From Rhypophila decipiens (lineage: Eukaryota; Ascomycota; Sordariomycetes; Sordariales; Naviculisporaceae), in assembly GCA_033297075.1 (NCBI GenBank), contig MU858068.1, positions 62,001 to 126,000 of the forward strand: a stretch of 64,000 nucleotides of DNA, written 5' to 3'. This document shows, piece by piece, positions 10,947 through 23,190 of this stretch; the first letter of the stretch is position 1; the number at the start of each line of letters is the position of its first letter. The translations under genes were made by a program, and so were the position numbers. Below the pieces are notes generated by a model. The model made no database searches and was not told where the DNA came from. It worked only from the letters and a program-made list of their open reading frames with translations.

Positions 10947-12676
10947 CTAGAGATCTTCCCTCTGTCCCAGTTTCATCATGATAGGCTTCTTCTCGACCAA
11001 CAAGAACGTTCTAAGGTCCTCCCAGCGTATCTTGCGCCCTGCCACCACCTCAATGTCAAAGTTCCACACGAGCTTTGCCAAGATGAGACGCATCTCAGCC
11101 CAGGCGAGGTGCTGGCCGAGGCAATTGCGCGGACCTATGCTGAATGGCTGCAGGGCTTCACGTCTATCTCTGAAGTAGAGAGACGATGGGTCTGATCGGG
11201 CATGTTCAAGCCAGCGTTCGGGGTGAAAAGAGGTGGCCGAATGGAAATAGTCTTCACAGCGGTTCATGGTGTATGCCTGAATGGACACAGGAGTCTAGAC
11301 GAAAGAAGTCAATCAACGTCCAATAACAAAATAAGCACTCCATCATCTCTCCGAGAGCAAACGATTCAGAGACACTTACTCCTCCGGGAAGCCAAACGCC
11401 ACAGACAGTGCTGCCGCCATCAGACACACGACGTGGGAGTATCCACGGAACCGGCGGACACAGCCTCAGACCCTCTTGGAGCACAGCATTGAGGTAAGGC
11501 AAGTCCCTCAAGCCATCAAGACTGATATCAGCATCCGAGGCAAACTTGCTGCGCACCTCCTTGACCAATATATCTAACGTGGCAGTATTATTGACCAAGT
11601 AGTTCACAGTTCCCGACAGAGCCGTGGCTGTCGTCTCACTCCCGGCCGTGGTCAGTACCATAAAAGTAGCATTAATCTCCCCGAGGGGCAAGACAGTCTG
11701 GGAATCAGGACCCTTCTGTATGACATAGGACATGAGATCGGGTCGGGACAGCTCCCAATTAAGTCGGCGCTGGACCTTGTCGGCAATCTGGTTGTAATGC
11801 TTGGCGGCCTTCTTCTTGACGGAGGCCGGAATGCCATGGATTAAAATGATTTCCAGCCAGGCGTAGTACCTGGCTGCGACAACGAATGATGCCGCCTTGA
11901 CACTGTTGAATAGCAGGGCGATCCATGGATGGAACTTTGACGTCTCCAGACAGTCGAAGGACTCGCCAAAGCCGAGATCGCCAAAGATGTCGAATGTAGT
12001 GAAATGGAACCACTGTCCGATATCGACCTCGGCAGTCTTTTTCTCTCCAGAGGCCAGGATCTGGTCGCGCAAGCGTTCGACGAGCAGATTGACGTATCGC
12101 TGGATGATGGGCTCCTGAGACCGCAGCGCCCGGGGCGTAAATCCAGCCGAGAGGGCCTTGCGGATCCGAGCATGATTTTCTGGGTCGATGGCGCTCACCA
12201 AATTGTCGGGCTGGCCGGGCTGGCGCGACCACCAGAGCCGGTCCTTGAGAAAAGGCTTGTGGTCTTGCCGTGGCAGAAAGATGTCGTTCCAGGCCTCTGG
12301 CTGTGCAAAGGTGATCTCGTCAGGCGCGACTCTGAGAATCGGACCATATTTGCGGTGCAGCTTTTCAAAGTCGTGCACAATTGTGCCCCTTATCAAGGAT
12401 ACGACAAAGGGGAGGCGTGATGCACACCAGGTCGGCGGACCGGGGATCTTTGCGAGAGGGTGGAGGTAGAGGTTGTATATCAGGCGGGCAATGTAGTGCT
12501 GGAAAGGGGTTTATCAGCAGATTGCTCTCAAGAATGCTTTTTTTCTTTGCTTGATTTGTATGAGCTTGGGCTTTGCCGCCGCAAATACGGGTTGTTATAC
12601 GCACAGTTGAAATCAGGGCGGCCAGAACATATAGCCCCTGGCAAATTGAGAGGTCTTTGAGAGCGACCAACATCAT
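10947..12676 (-). CDS. Cytochrome P450 (CYP65 / isotrichodermin-hydroxylase-like)
   Basis: Exons 12676-12605, 12498-11380 and 11294-10947 give 512 aa. The N-terminus is a hydrophobic ER anchor followed by a Pro-rich hinge (LAKIPGPP). Helix I carries TTAGSETTATAL, the ExxR is in QEGLRLCPPVPW, the PERF-like motif is FHPERWL, and the heme loop FSIGPRNCLGQ supplies C455. All are intact, so a working monooxygenase is expected. The closest recalled relatives are CYP65-type enzymes of fungal secondary metabolism such as isotrichodermin C-15 hydroxylases. It could act on the product of the terpene cyclase 6 kb away, but unrelated genes lie between and no other biosynthetic gene is near. Two ATGs (12676, 12673) are adjacent. 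Confidence 0.9.
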
Positions 12677-13231
12677 GTAAGCTGGTGTAGTTCTAAGAGG
12701 CGGTTCACGTTCTTGGTCACTTTGCTACAAGGAGAGGGAAAAGCCAAAGATGGCAATTGACAGGAAGAAAGCATACTTAAGAGAGATGTCATAGGCTAGC
12801 GATCGGGGGTGCCAAGACGGAAACGGCTGGTTGGTACTTAATCGGGTGCTGTTGGACGAGATTATTCCTATTTCGCTCACGGGTTTACATGTGCTCAGTT
12901 AGATGAATGCTGGAGAAGGAGAGTCCATCAATATACCCCCCAACTATACTGGAATGAATGCATTCACTAGCTCGAATAAATTCCTTGGCTATATTCCTAC
13001 AAGTATTGTCTCCCAAGTTCTCTCTCAAGGCTACAAAGTTGTCCGCCTATCCTACGGGAAAGTAATTCCCGTGTGCCTTGGCGCCTTTTCTCCATGTTCC
13101 ATTGTCTGGTCCCCCTCGTGTCGGGACTTGACCGTCTGGAGCTCGCAGCGATCCAGTCAAACAACCCCGGTTCCATGACGACATTACAATATCGAGTTTT
13201 GTGAGTGGAATGTGACTCATCACAAGTTTCT
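12677..13231. other. Intergenic, about 0.55 kb
   Basis: This is the promoter side of the P450 and the 3' end of the next minus-strand gene. Nothing recognisable was seen. Confidence 0.45.
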
Positions 13232-15868
13232 TCAGGCTGTATCCTTTACATCTGGTTTCGGCTTCAGCCAAAACATTCCCCCAACCCATCCGTATGCCCG
13301 TGTGAGTCTCCTACCATAGCGGCGAGCGGTCAAGAATGGAAGCTTGCCGTGGGGGTGCGGCTCATGAAACTGGATGCTCCTCTCGGCATCCAGATTGGTC
13401 GGCTGGAAATGCCAGACGGACCCATACAGCTTCTGGGCCGCAAAGCCAGCACTTCCCATGGCATGGATGAAGTCATTCCATGCGGCCTCGCCCGGGGTGG
13501 TATGAGAACTCGGGTCGAAGAACAGTACCCGGAACACCTTGAGAGCGCGGCTATCAACGGCAAAGGTGGGCTGATCGTCTTGACTTGCTGCTGCTGTCTC
13601 TTGAACGTCGGAGGCTTGCGGACCAGGTGTGCCCCGTGACTTGGCTTTGACCTTTGTCTTGGCTTTTGCCGCGAGAATCACGTTGCGTGTAGAGACCTCG
13701 TCAGAGCTAGTAGTGGGTGTCAGGAAGACCGAGGACAGCGGCTGTGTGACTGAGTCGACAGAGGTGCTGGTGATAGTGGTGCTTGACTTGGCCTTTTCGT
13801 TGACAGGCTCGATCCAGTCTGATGTTCGCTGCAATGTCCGCGGTCCAGCAAGGAATCGGCTCATGGCTGTGTTTTTATAGTCTGGTCCAAGCCCGGTCAT
13901 GAGGAGCTTGTCAACCTCGGCCCAGAAGTTATCCAGGTTTGTCTCTGCCTTCTGCAGTGCCTCAACGGCCGCCTTGTTGCGCTTTTTGGCAGCTGGATAT
14001 TCTCCAATCCCCCCTGGTTGTCCAAAAATGTGTATACCTGCCTTTTTCAGCTGGGAGGGAGCAAGCGCATCTGCAATTCCCCTCGTCAGCTTTGGTCTCA
14101 GGCTCTTGGCAGCTTCGGGCAACAGTGTCTTGTTCCTGCCCTGGGCCACCCACCACCCAAACTCCCTGGCCCATGGCTGATACATGTCAATCTGCCGCAT
14201 ACATTCGCCCAAAATGGACAGCTCGCCAACCGCCCTGGCAACAAGCGGCGATAGCAGCTCCTTGGCCTTCACTTCGGCCCTGATATGCCTCTCCGCCCGG
14301 TCAGCGAGGATGGGATAACCAAGATTTCGCATAACATCATTTGATTTTGCCACCTCGTCCGAGAAGACTTTGAAAATACTGTAAAGGTCAAGAACGGTAT
14401 TGTCCACCTTTTCTATCCTTTGGAATGAGATCACAGTGGTTGCAAATCTCAGTTTTCTCGGGATAGACGGGTCATCGGCCTCTCGAACACACATGTGCCT
14501 GATTGGGGGGGAATTCAAAAACATGCGCGCCAGATGTCCTAGATGAAAGTCTGCCGCCTGTTCCAGAGACTTCCGAAAGATGAGAAGTGCTGTCATGTAT
14601 TCGCTTGGCAGCTCTGAGCCCAACTTGATCTCCCCTCTTGTCTCGTGCTTCGCCTGGAGAGCCCGTAACTCAAGGGCTTGGTTGTGGAGGTCGGTAAACA
14701 CTTCCAACGTCAAGACGGAAACCGCGAGGAAGGCAAAGATAACCGAAACCCAGAAATCGTCTGTTTTCGACCACGGGTCAATGGCGCCGTTGACGTCCTT
14801 TATCAACTCTGTGCGGTGCTCCTTGTCCTCAACGACTTGCTCAACGAAGTAGCCTGGATCCTCACGCAGAGTCCAGATGTGATCCTGAGCGCGAGCAAGC
14901 CCTGGAGCCAGGAGCGAGACTGTGTTTTTGAGATCAAGATCCTGGCACGTTCGATAAGGGGCTTCTTCTGCCAGCTCCAAGAGGGATGGGAGGAGATCAA
15001 CTGTGCCGGCTCGTTTGTCCTTGACTGCCGGCTCTGGTTCGACCGGGAACTCTTGGCTGGCAAGCTTGTCAGGGGAGATATCATGGAGGATTTGGTGGCA
15101 GCAAGAAAGAAGAAAGGCAAGGAGCCCGCCCTGAGCCTCCAGGACACGAAGCCCCTCCCCCGGAATAAACTGTTGTTTTTTTTACCATCCAATCGCGGAT
15201 GTTGTCCGGCTGCTCAACTGGCCAGAATACAAGCTTCCCATACTCCTCTTGACTGGTCATACCGTTCAACATCATGACAAATGTACTCGGAAAGACCGGC
15301 TCAATTGCGTTGCGCACGGCGCCAAGGGTCATAGCTGCTGCATCGGCGGCGGCAAAAAGACTGGGATGGTTCCGGGCCCGTGACTTGAGGAGCAACAGCA
15401 GCGCTCGGGTCTTGACCAAGTCCTCTTGATTGATATAAGGCCACAAGAAGGCGCCACGATGGCGGTCCAGGTTACGTCGAAGATTGGCCATATCGCCCTC
15501 GAAACGGAAACGACGGAGTGTAGCCCAGTCTGGTCGGTGGGTAGCAGGCATGCTATGTGGCCAAGCCGAGAGGAGGACCGTCAGTCTCTGCGACTTTGAC
15601 TTTTTCTCCCACCGCCTCTGGATTTGGACTCATGACGCTCAATAATGGAGCGCAGCAAAGCATGGTCTCGGTGAATCTGGCTGCTAAACACTCCGGCCTG
15701 CTGCCGAACGGTGGCAGCATCAAGCTTTTGTAGTTCGGCTGAGTACGCACATGGTGACTTGTCGAGCTCGAAGGGGTCCTGGCCACCTCTCACTGCACTT
15801 AACACAGCGTCGAAGTCCCGCTTGCCAGTATAGTAGCTGAGTGAGGGGATGGGGTCCGGGGTTGTCAT
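13232..15868 (-). pseudogene. Large fungal-family gene broken by two frameshifts
   Basis: Three consecutive minus-strand frames together match, from memory, a ~900-residue protein family of filamentous fungi with no known function. Segment 1 starts at ATG 15868 (MTTPDPIPSLSYYTG) and runs to ERHES. The frame then shifts at the T run 15623-15625 (plus strand), and segment 2 reads QRRWEKKSKSQRLTVLLSAWP onward. It shifts again at the T8 run 15176-15183, and segment 3 reads QQFIPGEGLRVLEAQ to the end at 13232. Each new frame picks up the family sequence at once, and no plausible intron explains either shift. The C-terminus has a FHEPHPHGK...GRRLTRAYGW motif weakly like a HicA fold. Either the gene is decaying or the assembly has homopolymer errors. 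Confidence 0.72.
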
Positions 15869-16400
15869 CGTAGAGGTAAAGCAGACTTAAGGGTAAAGCA
15901 GACTTAAGGGGCAACAGATCGATCGATGCAAGTGCGAGTTGTGAAAGGCGAGCGGCGAACGGTGAACGGCAGTAAAACGCGTAGAATAAAGCTTGTCGTG
16001 TCCCCAATTGCCCCTCCAACTCCCCGTGGCTGTGTTGCCAGGATACTAGTATTCGATCCCAACCTCAAAGGGTCACAGATTCCAGGTTTGTTTGTAGCAA
16101 TCCAAGACGTTCCATAATACCATCCCAATCATTCTCTGCCCCGCCCCTTGGTCCCCCTGACCGCTTCGATCCCATTCCCCCTTTTGCGCAAACTTTGTGC
16201 CAAACTCTTGCCAGTGTCCAGCCACCACCGCATCGAACACGTACCGCTATGTCCGATGTCTGGTTACTTGATCTCATCGTTGCGCTGAGGCACAAGGTGA
16301 ACTAAGACGTCAACTGGGCCGAAAAATGCGGTGCGACCTTCTCTATTATACACCTTCCAGTACAGTCTAACATGGTTTCCGTTGACATTAGAAAATTATA
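15869..16400. other. Intergenic, about 0.5 kb
   Basis: It contains a short direct repeat at 15882-15909 (taaagcagacttaaggg twice). No gene was recognised. Confidence 0.5.
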
Positions 16401-17513
16401 TCATGGTATCTCGTTTCTCATACGCTCCCGTGCGCCATTGGCGACAGCTAGAGCGACTTCCTTGCGGATGGTGCCGTCTATCTCGGGGATCCTCTTCCTG
16501 GCATAGACTCCGCCGTAGGGCCTGAATATCTCGATCCAGAACTCGGTCTTTTCCTCCAGCGTCCTCCTCTCCTGGGCAAACTCATTGATGGTCCGCGGCG
16601 TCTCGTCGTCATCAAAGCAGACCCCGTACATGTCACAGTACGTCTCCTTTTCAGGGGGGCAGTTGACAGCCTCCCCGAGAAACAGCCACGGCCACAAGTG
16701 CTCCCAGACGCGACCGGTGATGTAATCTCGTATTCCCGTGTTGATCAACCAGTTCATGTGTTTCTTGTATTGCGACCGGGGATTGCGCCGAATGGCGTCG
16801 CGTGAGACGGCGAACTGCGAACAGCATGCGCCGGCCATGATGTCGGGAACTGGGCCATCGAAATTGTTCTTGAAGGCTTGGCGCATGTAGCTCTCTTCCT
16901 TGCTTGTCGACTCGCTTTCGGGTCTAGTGGTGTTGATCCGGGCCGGGCAAGCCTCCCTCCAACTGATGCGCAAATTGAAGTAGCGTCTCTCGAGGACGCG
17001 CTGGAGGTTCAGTCGCGACAGAGCGAATGTCATGGATCGCAGGAGGGAGGGCTCGACGTGCCATGGATTCTCGTGCGGATGCGCCATGATGGAGATGTCG
17101 GGAAGGTCATCGTAAAAGTCGTAGAAATAGGTATGGTATATCAAGGCTTCGCGCCCCTTTCGGGGGACGGGCGGGTGATAAGGCGCATCGGTCGAATCGC
17201 TCACATAACGGATGATGCGCAGATTGGGAAGATAATCGCGGAGCTTCTCGGTCCACGAGATGTCGTCGTTAGCAAGACTGGCAATGACCAGATTGACAGT
17301 CAAGTTGCTGGCGTGTTGCGAAATCGGTCGCGGAGACAATTCGTCGTCACGGTCGAGCCGAAAGAGAATGCCTTGATTGTTGTCTGGCGCGTAAGCGAAC
17401 CAGGATGGCCTTGACAATTGAGACAGTTGCGACTTTATGTAAACGGCCAGCAGCAAAGGAAGGGAGAGAAAGACCAAGGCCAAGGAAAGGCGGCGACGTG
17501 CCCACCAAGCCAT
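16401..17513 (-). CDS. DUF3431 type II membrane protein
   Basis: A single exon with ATG at 17513 encodes 370 aa. A short basic N-terminus (MAWWARRR) precedes one hydrophobic helix (LSLALVFLSLPLLLAVYI), which predicts a type II signal anchor with the rest in the Golgi lumen or outside. The body contains features recalled from DUF3431: VNLVIASLANDDISWTEKL, REALIYHTYFYDFYDDLPD, ISIMAHPHENPWH and CCSQFAVSRDAIRRNP. The family is often thought to be glycosyltransferase-related because of its topology, but no activity is established. Length is in the usual range for the family. It is co-oriented with the SulP gene that follows. Confidence 0.85.
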   Translation of the reverse strand: MAWWARRRLSLALVFLSLPLLLAVYIKSQLSQLSRPSWFAYAPDNNQGILFRLDRDDELSPRPISQHASNLTVNLVIASLANDDISWTEKLRDYLPNLRIIRYVSDSTDAPYHPPVPRKGREALIYHTYFYDFYDDLPDISIMAHPHENPWHVEPSLLRSMTFALSRLNLQRVLERRYFNLRISWREACPARINTTRPESESTSKEESYMRQAFKNNFDGPVPDIMAGACCSQFAVSRDAIRRNPRSQYKKHMNWLINTGIRDYITGRVWEHLWPWLFLGEAVNCPPEKETYCDMYGVCFDDDETPRTINEFAQERRTLEEKTEFWIEIFRPYGGVYARKRIPEIDGTIRKEVALAVANGARERMRNEIP

Positions 17514-17978
17514 TGGGACGCTTGGGAGAAGTCCGCCAGCGGGTTCTTTGCCTTGGGCTGCTTGGCGTTGGGGTTGGCATTAGGAGATGAATCGACTGTC
17601 GCAGCGAGATGGCGTCAACTGTCTCGATCCAGTTTGCTTGGCAAAAAAGGGGCGATGCTTCCTTCCCTGTCTTCCAGAGTACGGACTTGCTGCCCAATCA
17701 CGGTCAAGCACTGTCGGCGGAAATAGACAGGGGTCATTTATCCCCGAGCCAGTCCAGCAGGTCAGGAGCTCTTTCCCATTCTCCCAAGCCGATAAAAATT
17801 TACTCAAGAACGATGGCAGTTGCGATGGAAGAGCACATGTGCTTATTTTGAGCTTTTTACTCCGGTTTATTGAGCTACTAGTACGAGACCTTATTATCGA
17901 CTCATCCCAGTGATGCATCTCTCAAACACAAAACTTGACTGCTCAGCATAATGTTTTCCCGCCAACGGTCTCTCTAAA
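17514..17978. other. Intergenic, about 0.45 kb
   Basis: Promoter side of the DUF3431 gene and 3' end of the SulP gene. Nothing recognisable was seen. Confidence 0.45.
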
Positions 17979-20140
17979 CTAAACCTCCTCTTTATGCGAC
18001 GGGGAGCTGTTCCTCGACTTGTCATGCGATTTCTTTTCCGGCATGGATTCATCAAGCTGTTCGGCGTCACTGGCAGTCCTCCTGCTTCTTGGCCCCACCA
18101 CTGCCATGGCGACGTTGGGATATAACCTCACAACTGGGCCGTCTTTCTCACCCCTGTCGTCGCCGTTACTAGGGTGCTCATCGCCTTCAAGGATGCACCA
18201 ATTGGCCCTCTCAAATCGCTCCCGAACATAGTCCGACAAGCCTACGAACCTGACCTCGACCCCCTCGCCGCCATATTTCTTGACCTCCTTTATCAAATCC
18301 TTCAGATGCGAACAACCAGTGGTGTCAATGTGGCTGACACTCGAAAAGTCGAGGATCACCAACCCAATGGGGGGCAGGCGAGCAGCATCGGTGATTCCCG
18401 CAGCCCGACGCAACTTTTTGATTCGCCTTTCGCCCGTCACGGACCAGTTCCGCTCAGCCTCGGGCGCAAAGGCGCTGTTGAACACTACGGCATGGTTTGT
18501 CTGGATGGTATCCAAGATTGACGTCTTGACACGGTAGGCATTGGAAAAATAAACCGAGTCGGCAAACTTGAAGATACGCGTGTCGTCGGGGATGCTGGTG
18601 CCCGGAGGTGGCAGCTTTTGTGCTTCGTCAAGCACGACGGCCAGCTCGGAACGGGTGTCAGGCGTGGTCTTGACCCTCGCAAAGATTTGCCGGAGCAGCA
18701 GGTACACGATGTTGAAGCCAACCGAGCAGGCAATGCCCATCTCGGTCGAGACGAAGAGGGAGACCCAAAACGCAATCATGGAAGAAATGAAGTCGGCCAG
18801 AGATGTCTTCCACCAACGGTAAAAGACCGATGGCGACGAGATGAGCGGCCACACAGCCGTGATGATGATGGCAGCCAGCGTGGCTTTGGGAATCCAATAC
18901 AATGTGGCCACCAACTTGAAGATGGACACCAGAACCACGGCCGTTGTGACGAAGCCCGAGAGCGGCGACTTGACGTTGCAAGCCGAGTTGACGGCAGTGC
19001 GGGACATGGCACCGCCGACTCCCATGGAGTGGAAGAAGCTGTTGAAAATGTTGGTCACTCCATAGTAGGTGAGCTCTTGGCTCTGATCCGTCACGTAGTT
19101 GTTGTACACTCCAAAGCCCCGAGCAATCGCCGTGTGTTCTACTGCTGACCCAATGAAGACGGCGATGCTTCTGCTCGCTACTTGGGACAACAGCGCGCCG
19201 CTGGGGACCTTTGGTGGCTCCAGCCCATCTGCCTGCACTTTGGCCACATCAAACAGGAAATTCCCATTTGCCCTGTCTTTGTTGACCGCATAGCTGATGC
19301 CCGTGTACAGAACCAAGGCGAGAAAGGCCCTGGTAATGGAAAGGAACCAAACTATCTTGTTTGTTTTTCCCCATTTCTTGCCTGCCCGATCGAGAATGGT
19401 CAAGAACAGAATTCCTGTGAAGCCAACCGCGCAGGCGTAGCCATTGGCTTGCGGAAGCTTCTGGAAGATGTCTCGAATCTGGTTCGCCGTTCCGTCGCCC
19501 ACGTTTGGCTCCCCGAGCAACGACCCCATCTGATTGAGGATGATGGTGATGGCGACGGCCGAGATGAAGCCGCTGAGAATGGGGAGCGAGATGAAGTCGA
19601 GTAGGAACCCCAGCTTGAAAACGCCAATGATCAGGCCGTAGATGCCAATAATCATGGCAACGGCCGAGGCTATCTCGGATCGACTCCATTGTTCGCCTTC
19701 GAGCTGCTCCACCACTTCCGAGGTAAGCAACCCAATAAGTGAGGTCGGACCGGTAGAAAGATCTATGGAACAGAAGCCGTTAGCAAAGAGTCCTAAGTAA
19801 AGACAGGTCAAGTCGCACCTTTGGATGTGCCCATAAAGGCATATATGGCAGAGGGCAGCCAGCTGGAAATGAGCCCGTACTGGACTGGAATCGTGGCCAG
19901 CTTGGCATATGAGAGGCCCTGGGGGATCAACATGAGGCCAACAGTCAAGCCGGCGATCAGATCGTTGATGAGCCACCGGTAGTTGTACCGCGGCAGCCAA
20001 CCGATGATGGGGAACTTGTCGAGGGCATACTCCACCGAGGCCCGTGGAAGAGCTCGCGTTCCTCTGACGGCGAGCCGTCCAACGCGGTTCCAGGTGACAT
20101 CGTTCACCACATCGGTTTTGATCTTGTCAACGTACTTCAT
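17979..20140 (-). CDS. SulP/SLC26 anion transporter with STAS domain
   Basis: Exons 20140-19819 and 19762-17979 (intron 19763-19818) give 701 aa. The N-terminal part has the family signature GLTVGLMLIPQGLSYAKLA and DLSTGPTSLIGLLT around the splice site, followed by about ten membrane segments to residue ~470. A STAS domain occupies about 500-640 (VILDFSSVSHIDTTGCSHLKDLI), then a charged Ser/Lys-rich tail. Fungal members of this family take up sulfate or a related anion at the plasma membrane or vacuole. Some closely related fungal SulP proteins differ in substrate, so sulfate is likely but not proven. No sulfur-metabolism partner is adjacent; the HAL2-like gene of sulfur assimilation lies 42 kb away. 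Confidence 0.9.
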
Positions 20141-21554
20141 AACTGCGACACGCTCAACACTATATGGGTATCAAAGGAATAATTTCAAGGATAGAAATGT
20201 CGATGAAATACCAGAGACAGGCTCGGCAAATACAGAACCCAAGATGAAGGTTCAGGGGTTGGTGGCGAGTATACAAGTATATCAACGAAGTGCCCTACAA
20301 GCATCAAAATTCAAATTGATGGGAAGAGTATTATGTGTACTGAGTAAGCTTTTGAGCGCCACTTGCTGGGCGTACCGACTCAAAAGATAGAGGCTGCATA
20401 TATCAACATGAGGATAAGGTAGGTAGGTCCCTTGGCAGAAGTTCTGGGCTGGATCTTTATCTGGTCGACATATTTCGAGAACAACCGAGAATGCAGCTGC
20501 ACAGCCAGCTCTATCTGCCCTTTCATGAGCGGGGAATTATTCGGGAATCGGAAATGGTGGATGGCCAATGTTGCACAAGTTGACAGTAAATCGTTTCCTC
20601 ACATGAGCAAGGCACAGCCGCACAGGAACATACTGGCGCTTGAAGAATCTTGGCCGTCGTCGTCACAAATCGAAGCTTCTCGGAGGATGGTGTAATGCAA
20701 TCGTCATTGAGTGGTGGCATATCTGACTCGAAGCAAGCTATGGCCGTCGATGCTACAGCCATGATCCCTTCTCCAAGGTTTCTAGCCAGGCATGTACTCC
20801 CATGACGCCCTACTAGGGTGTGAGCTTGGACTGAACTGCACGGAACTTGGGCCGGAACACTACCGGCGTAGAAGCGCACCTCTACTTGTTCCGTGCAGCC
20901 CATTGACGTTCTCCATGTTTATATTTATATATACAAACGCTGCGGGGCTGCCTTCAATATCAAGATATCTTTGCTTCAACTTACACAAGGGGGATAAGAC
21001 GGTCAGACAGATTCGACTTGGACTGCATGGTGAACCTATCAGACTGGTCGACGTGCCTGATGCACATGCAGTGTCTTGGTAATGCCACTGCAGCTCGCTG
21101 TGACTGCCAAGAGAGGAAGCTGACTTGGAGGGCACAACGGCGATATAGCATCCCGGTGTTGGTGCGACGAGGCCATCTCAACTCCCGAACGGATCGGATT
21201 TCACTCCCCGGCATCGGTCAGGTAGACTTCCCCGCAGCTGCCTAGCTGCCACTGATCCGGGTCACGGTTCGGGGCCACTCTTGATGTTCAGTTCAGGTGA
21301 AGACTACTTTCTCGTGCCAGTGGACGGCGACAACGTTGCATATCGGGAAATAACTGCCGTTTATACGAACAAATCCGCCCTCATAGAGAACCCGTGACGG
21401 CTGCTGAGTCGTATTGGGCCGCTATTTACAGGACTTTTATGCATCTCCTCCAAGATCGACCAATGTCTGCCCCGGATCCTCCGCAAACCTCCTGTTAGCA
21501 TGTTTCTGCTTATTCCCAGATTATTCTCTACTCGTTCTTGTATCCAGATGCTAC
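20141..21554. other. Intergenic, about 1.4 kb
   Basis: It contains the SulP promoter and the 3' flank of the DUF1275 gene. Several short open frames are present, but none has an ATG, splice sites and a recognised domain together. Nothing else was seen. Confidence 0.45.
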
Positions 21555-22415
21555 CTAATCTGACTCGGAACTTGGATCTGCAGGCCAGAAGAACCAGGAA
21601 ATAACAGCCATCAGTTTGAGCACTACAGCCGTCCACAGAGCACCGGCGATCCCAAACGAGCTATGAGCAAAGAGACCGCCCAAGATGGCACCCACAAGCA
21701 GCAGACTTGGTGCCGCCACTCTCCTGTTTCTCTCGGCGTTTTGGGTGGGCGATGCAAAGAGCAGAGGGTCGGAAAACAGATCGCAGTAGATGCTCGTCAA
21801 AACCACGCTGGTGAGGGCATTGTACTTGAGCGCCCTGCTCGTCACGGCCTGCCCGCAGCTCTGGAAGGCAATCAGGGCTATGGGAACCAGCACGTTCCAG
21901 CTCACTTCGTCCTTTGTAGATGCCGGCCCGAAGGTGAGGATCAGGGCTGCGCAGGCCATCAACAGCATCTGCACCAGAAACGATGCGCACAGCACCCATC
22001 GTCGTGCCGGCGAAAAGTAGCGGTGGAATCTGCTAAAGAAGAACGACCCGAAGCAGAATGACACGAGAGACGTCCCTGACTTGATCCATCGAGTGCTTTC
22101 CGAGGGTGCGGCCAAGCCGAGGCCGATGTAGACGGTATTTCCTGTTTGTTGAAACAATCAGACAAGTCGATCACATATCTCAATCACACACTTACCTGTC
22201 TGCATCGAAACGAACGAGCCCCATATCGATATCGAAGAGCTGTCAAGCAGCCCGGTGATGATGTAGCAGAGCAGGAGGACCACATCTGCCCAGTCACGGT
22301 TCACGTCGACCAGCATGCGACTCCATCGCCATGGCCTGTTCGGTTTCCTCAACAGAGGCTGTTGTTCCTGATCTTGGCCAGGGAGGACAGTTCCGTAGGT
22401 GCGGGAAGGAGTCAT
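21555..22415 (-). CDS. DUF1275 (YoaK-like) membrane protein
   Basis: Exons 22415-22196 and 22141-21555 (intron 22142-22195, 54 nt) give 268 aa. The protein has about six hydrophobic segments. The pattern GLLDSSSISIWGSFVSMQTGNTVYIGLGLA spans the splice site and matches the start of DUF1275 proteins, where a conserved 'MQTGN' follows the first helices. Bacterial and fungal members are small integral membrane proteins of unknown transport function. The tail ends in WFFWPADPSSESD. No partner gene suggests a substrate. Confidence 0.85.
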
Positions 22416-23190
22416 TATATAGAGTATTGGATCTTGACGAGCGTCGACCAGGTGCTTTGGAGGTCTTGACGGGGACGGGACTGATCACGAGACATGAGCA
22501 GATGAGCTCTCAAGGAGCCCCCAATTGTTATCAGTGTTTGAGATGCTGGAACGGTGAGGAGGATCCAATATGCATAATGCAGCTATCTTTCATGTAGGAC
22601 AACAGTCAGCGTCCTGCTGCAAGGTTAGTAATCGGCGTTCCTTGATGCCCCTGGTCTGGTCCTTGGCAAGGGGCCGATGCGGGGAAAGCCTGGTCTTTGT
22701 GATAGTCGTTGTCGTCAGAGATCAGGATCGTCCACTCAGATCAGTCAATCCCCGAAGCTCGGTGACCCCACCCGATGACACTATCAGAGACGGTGAATGC
22801 TGATTGGACGTCATTGTTCAAGAGCTCTTGTTTAATCCCGAGCAAAGAAGATTCACACAGCTTTCACCCATCATCTCGGCTTCGGCATTCGGAGTCTGTA
22901 TGGAAAAGCTTCCTACTTGAAGCTCTATTTAGTCTAGGTACAGGAATTCCGATGCAAGCTTCCTGTCCTGCATTTCCAATCTTGGACCTATCAGGTGGTG
23001 CTATAAGCTCGAGATTCCTCATCTTTATTGGTCCTTCATTGCGCAGTTTGGTCCCAGATTTTCTGTGAAGCAGGAAGCTCTTGATCTGCTCCAGCTCCAT
23101 CCAGAATCTCTTTGAACTTTTCTTCTCGTTGACCCTTTAATATCCACGTCCACAATCCAACTGACTCTTAAAAAGGCTGAAAGCAGCAAC
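22416..23190. other. Intergenic, about 0.8 kb
   Basis: Divergent promoter region between the DUF1275 gene and oxalate decarboxylase. A TTAAAAAGG stretch about 20 nt before the 23191 ATG could be part of the 5' leader. No gene was seen. Confidence 0.4.

Noticed and set aside
15581..15868. A separate 95-residue protein
   Set aside because: It is the first segment of the frameshifted large gene; the continuation lies in the next frame.
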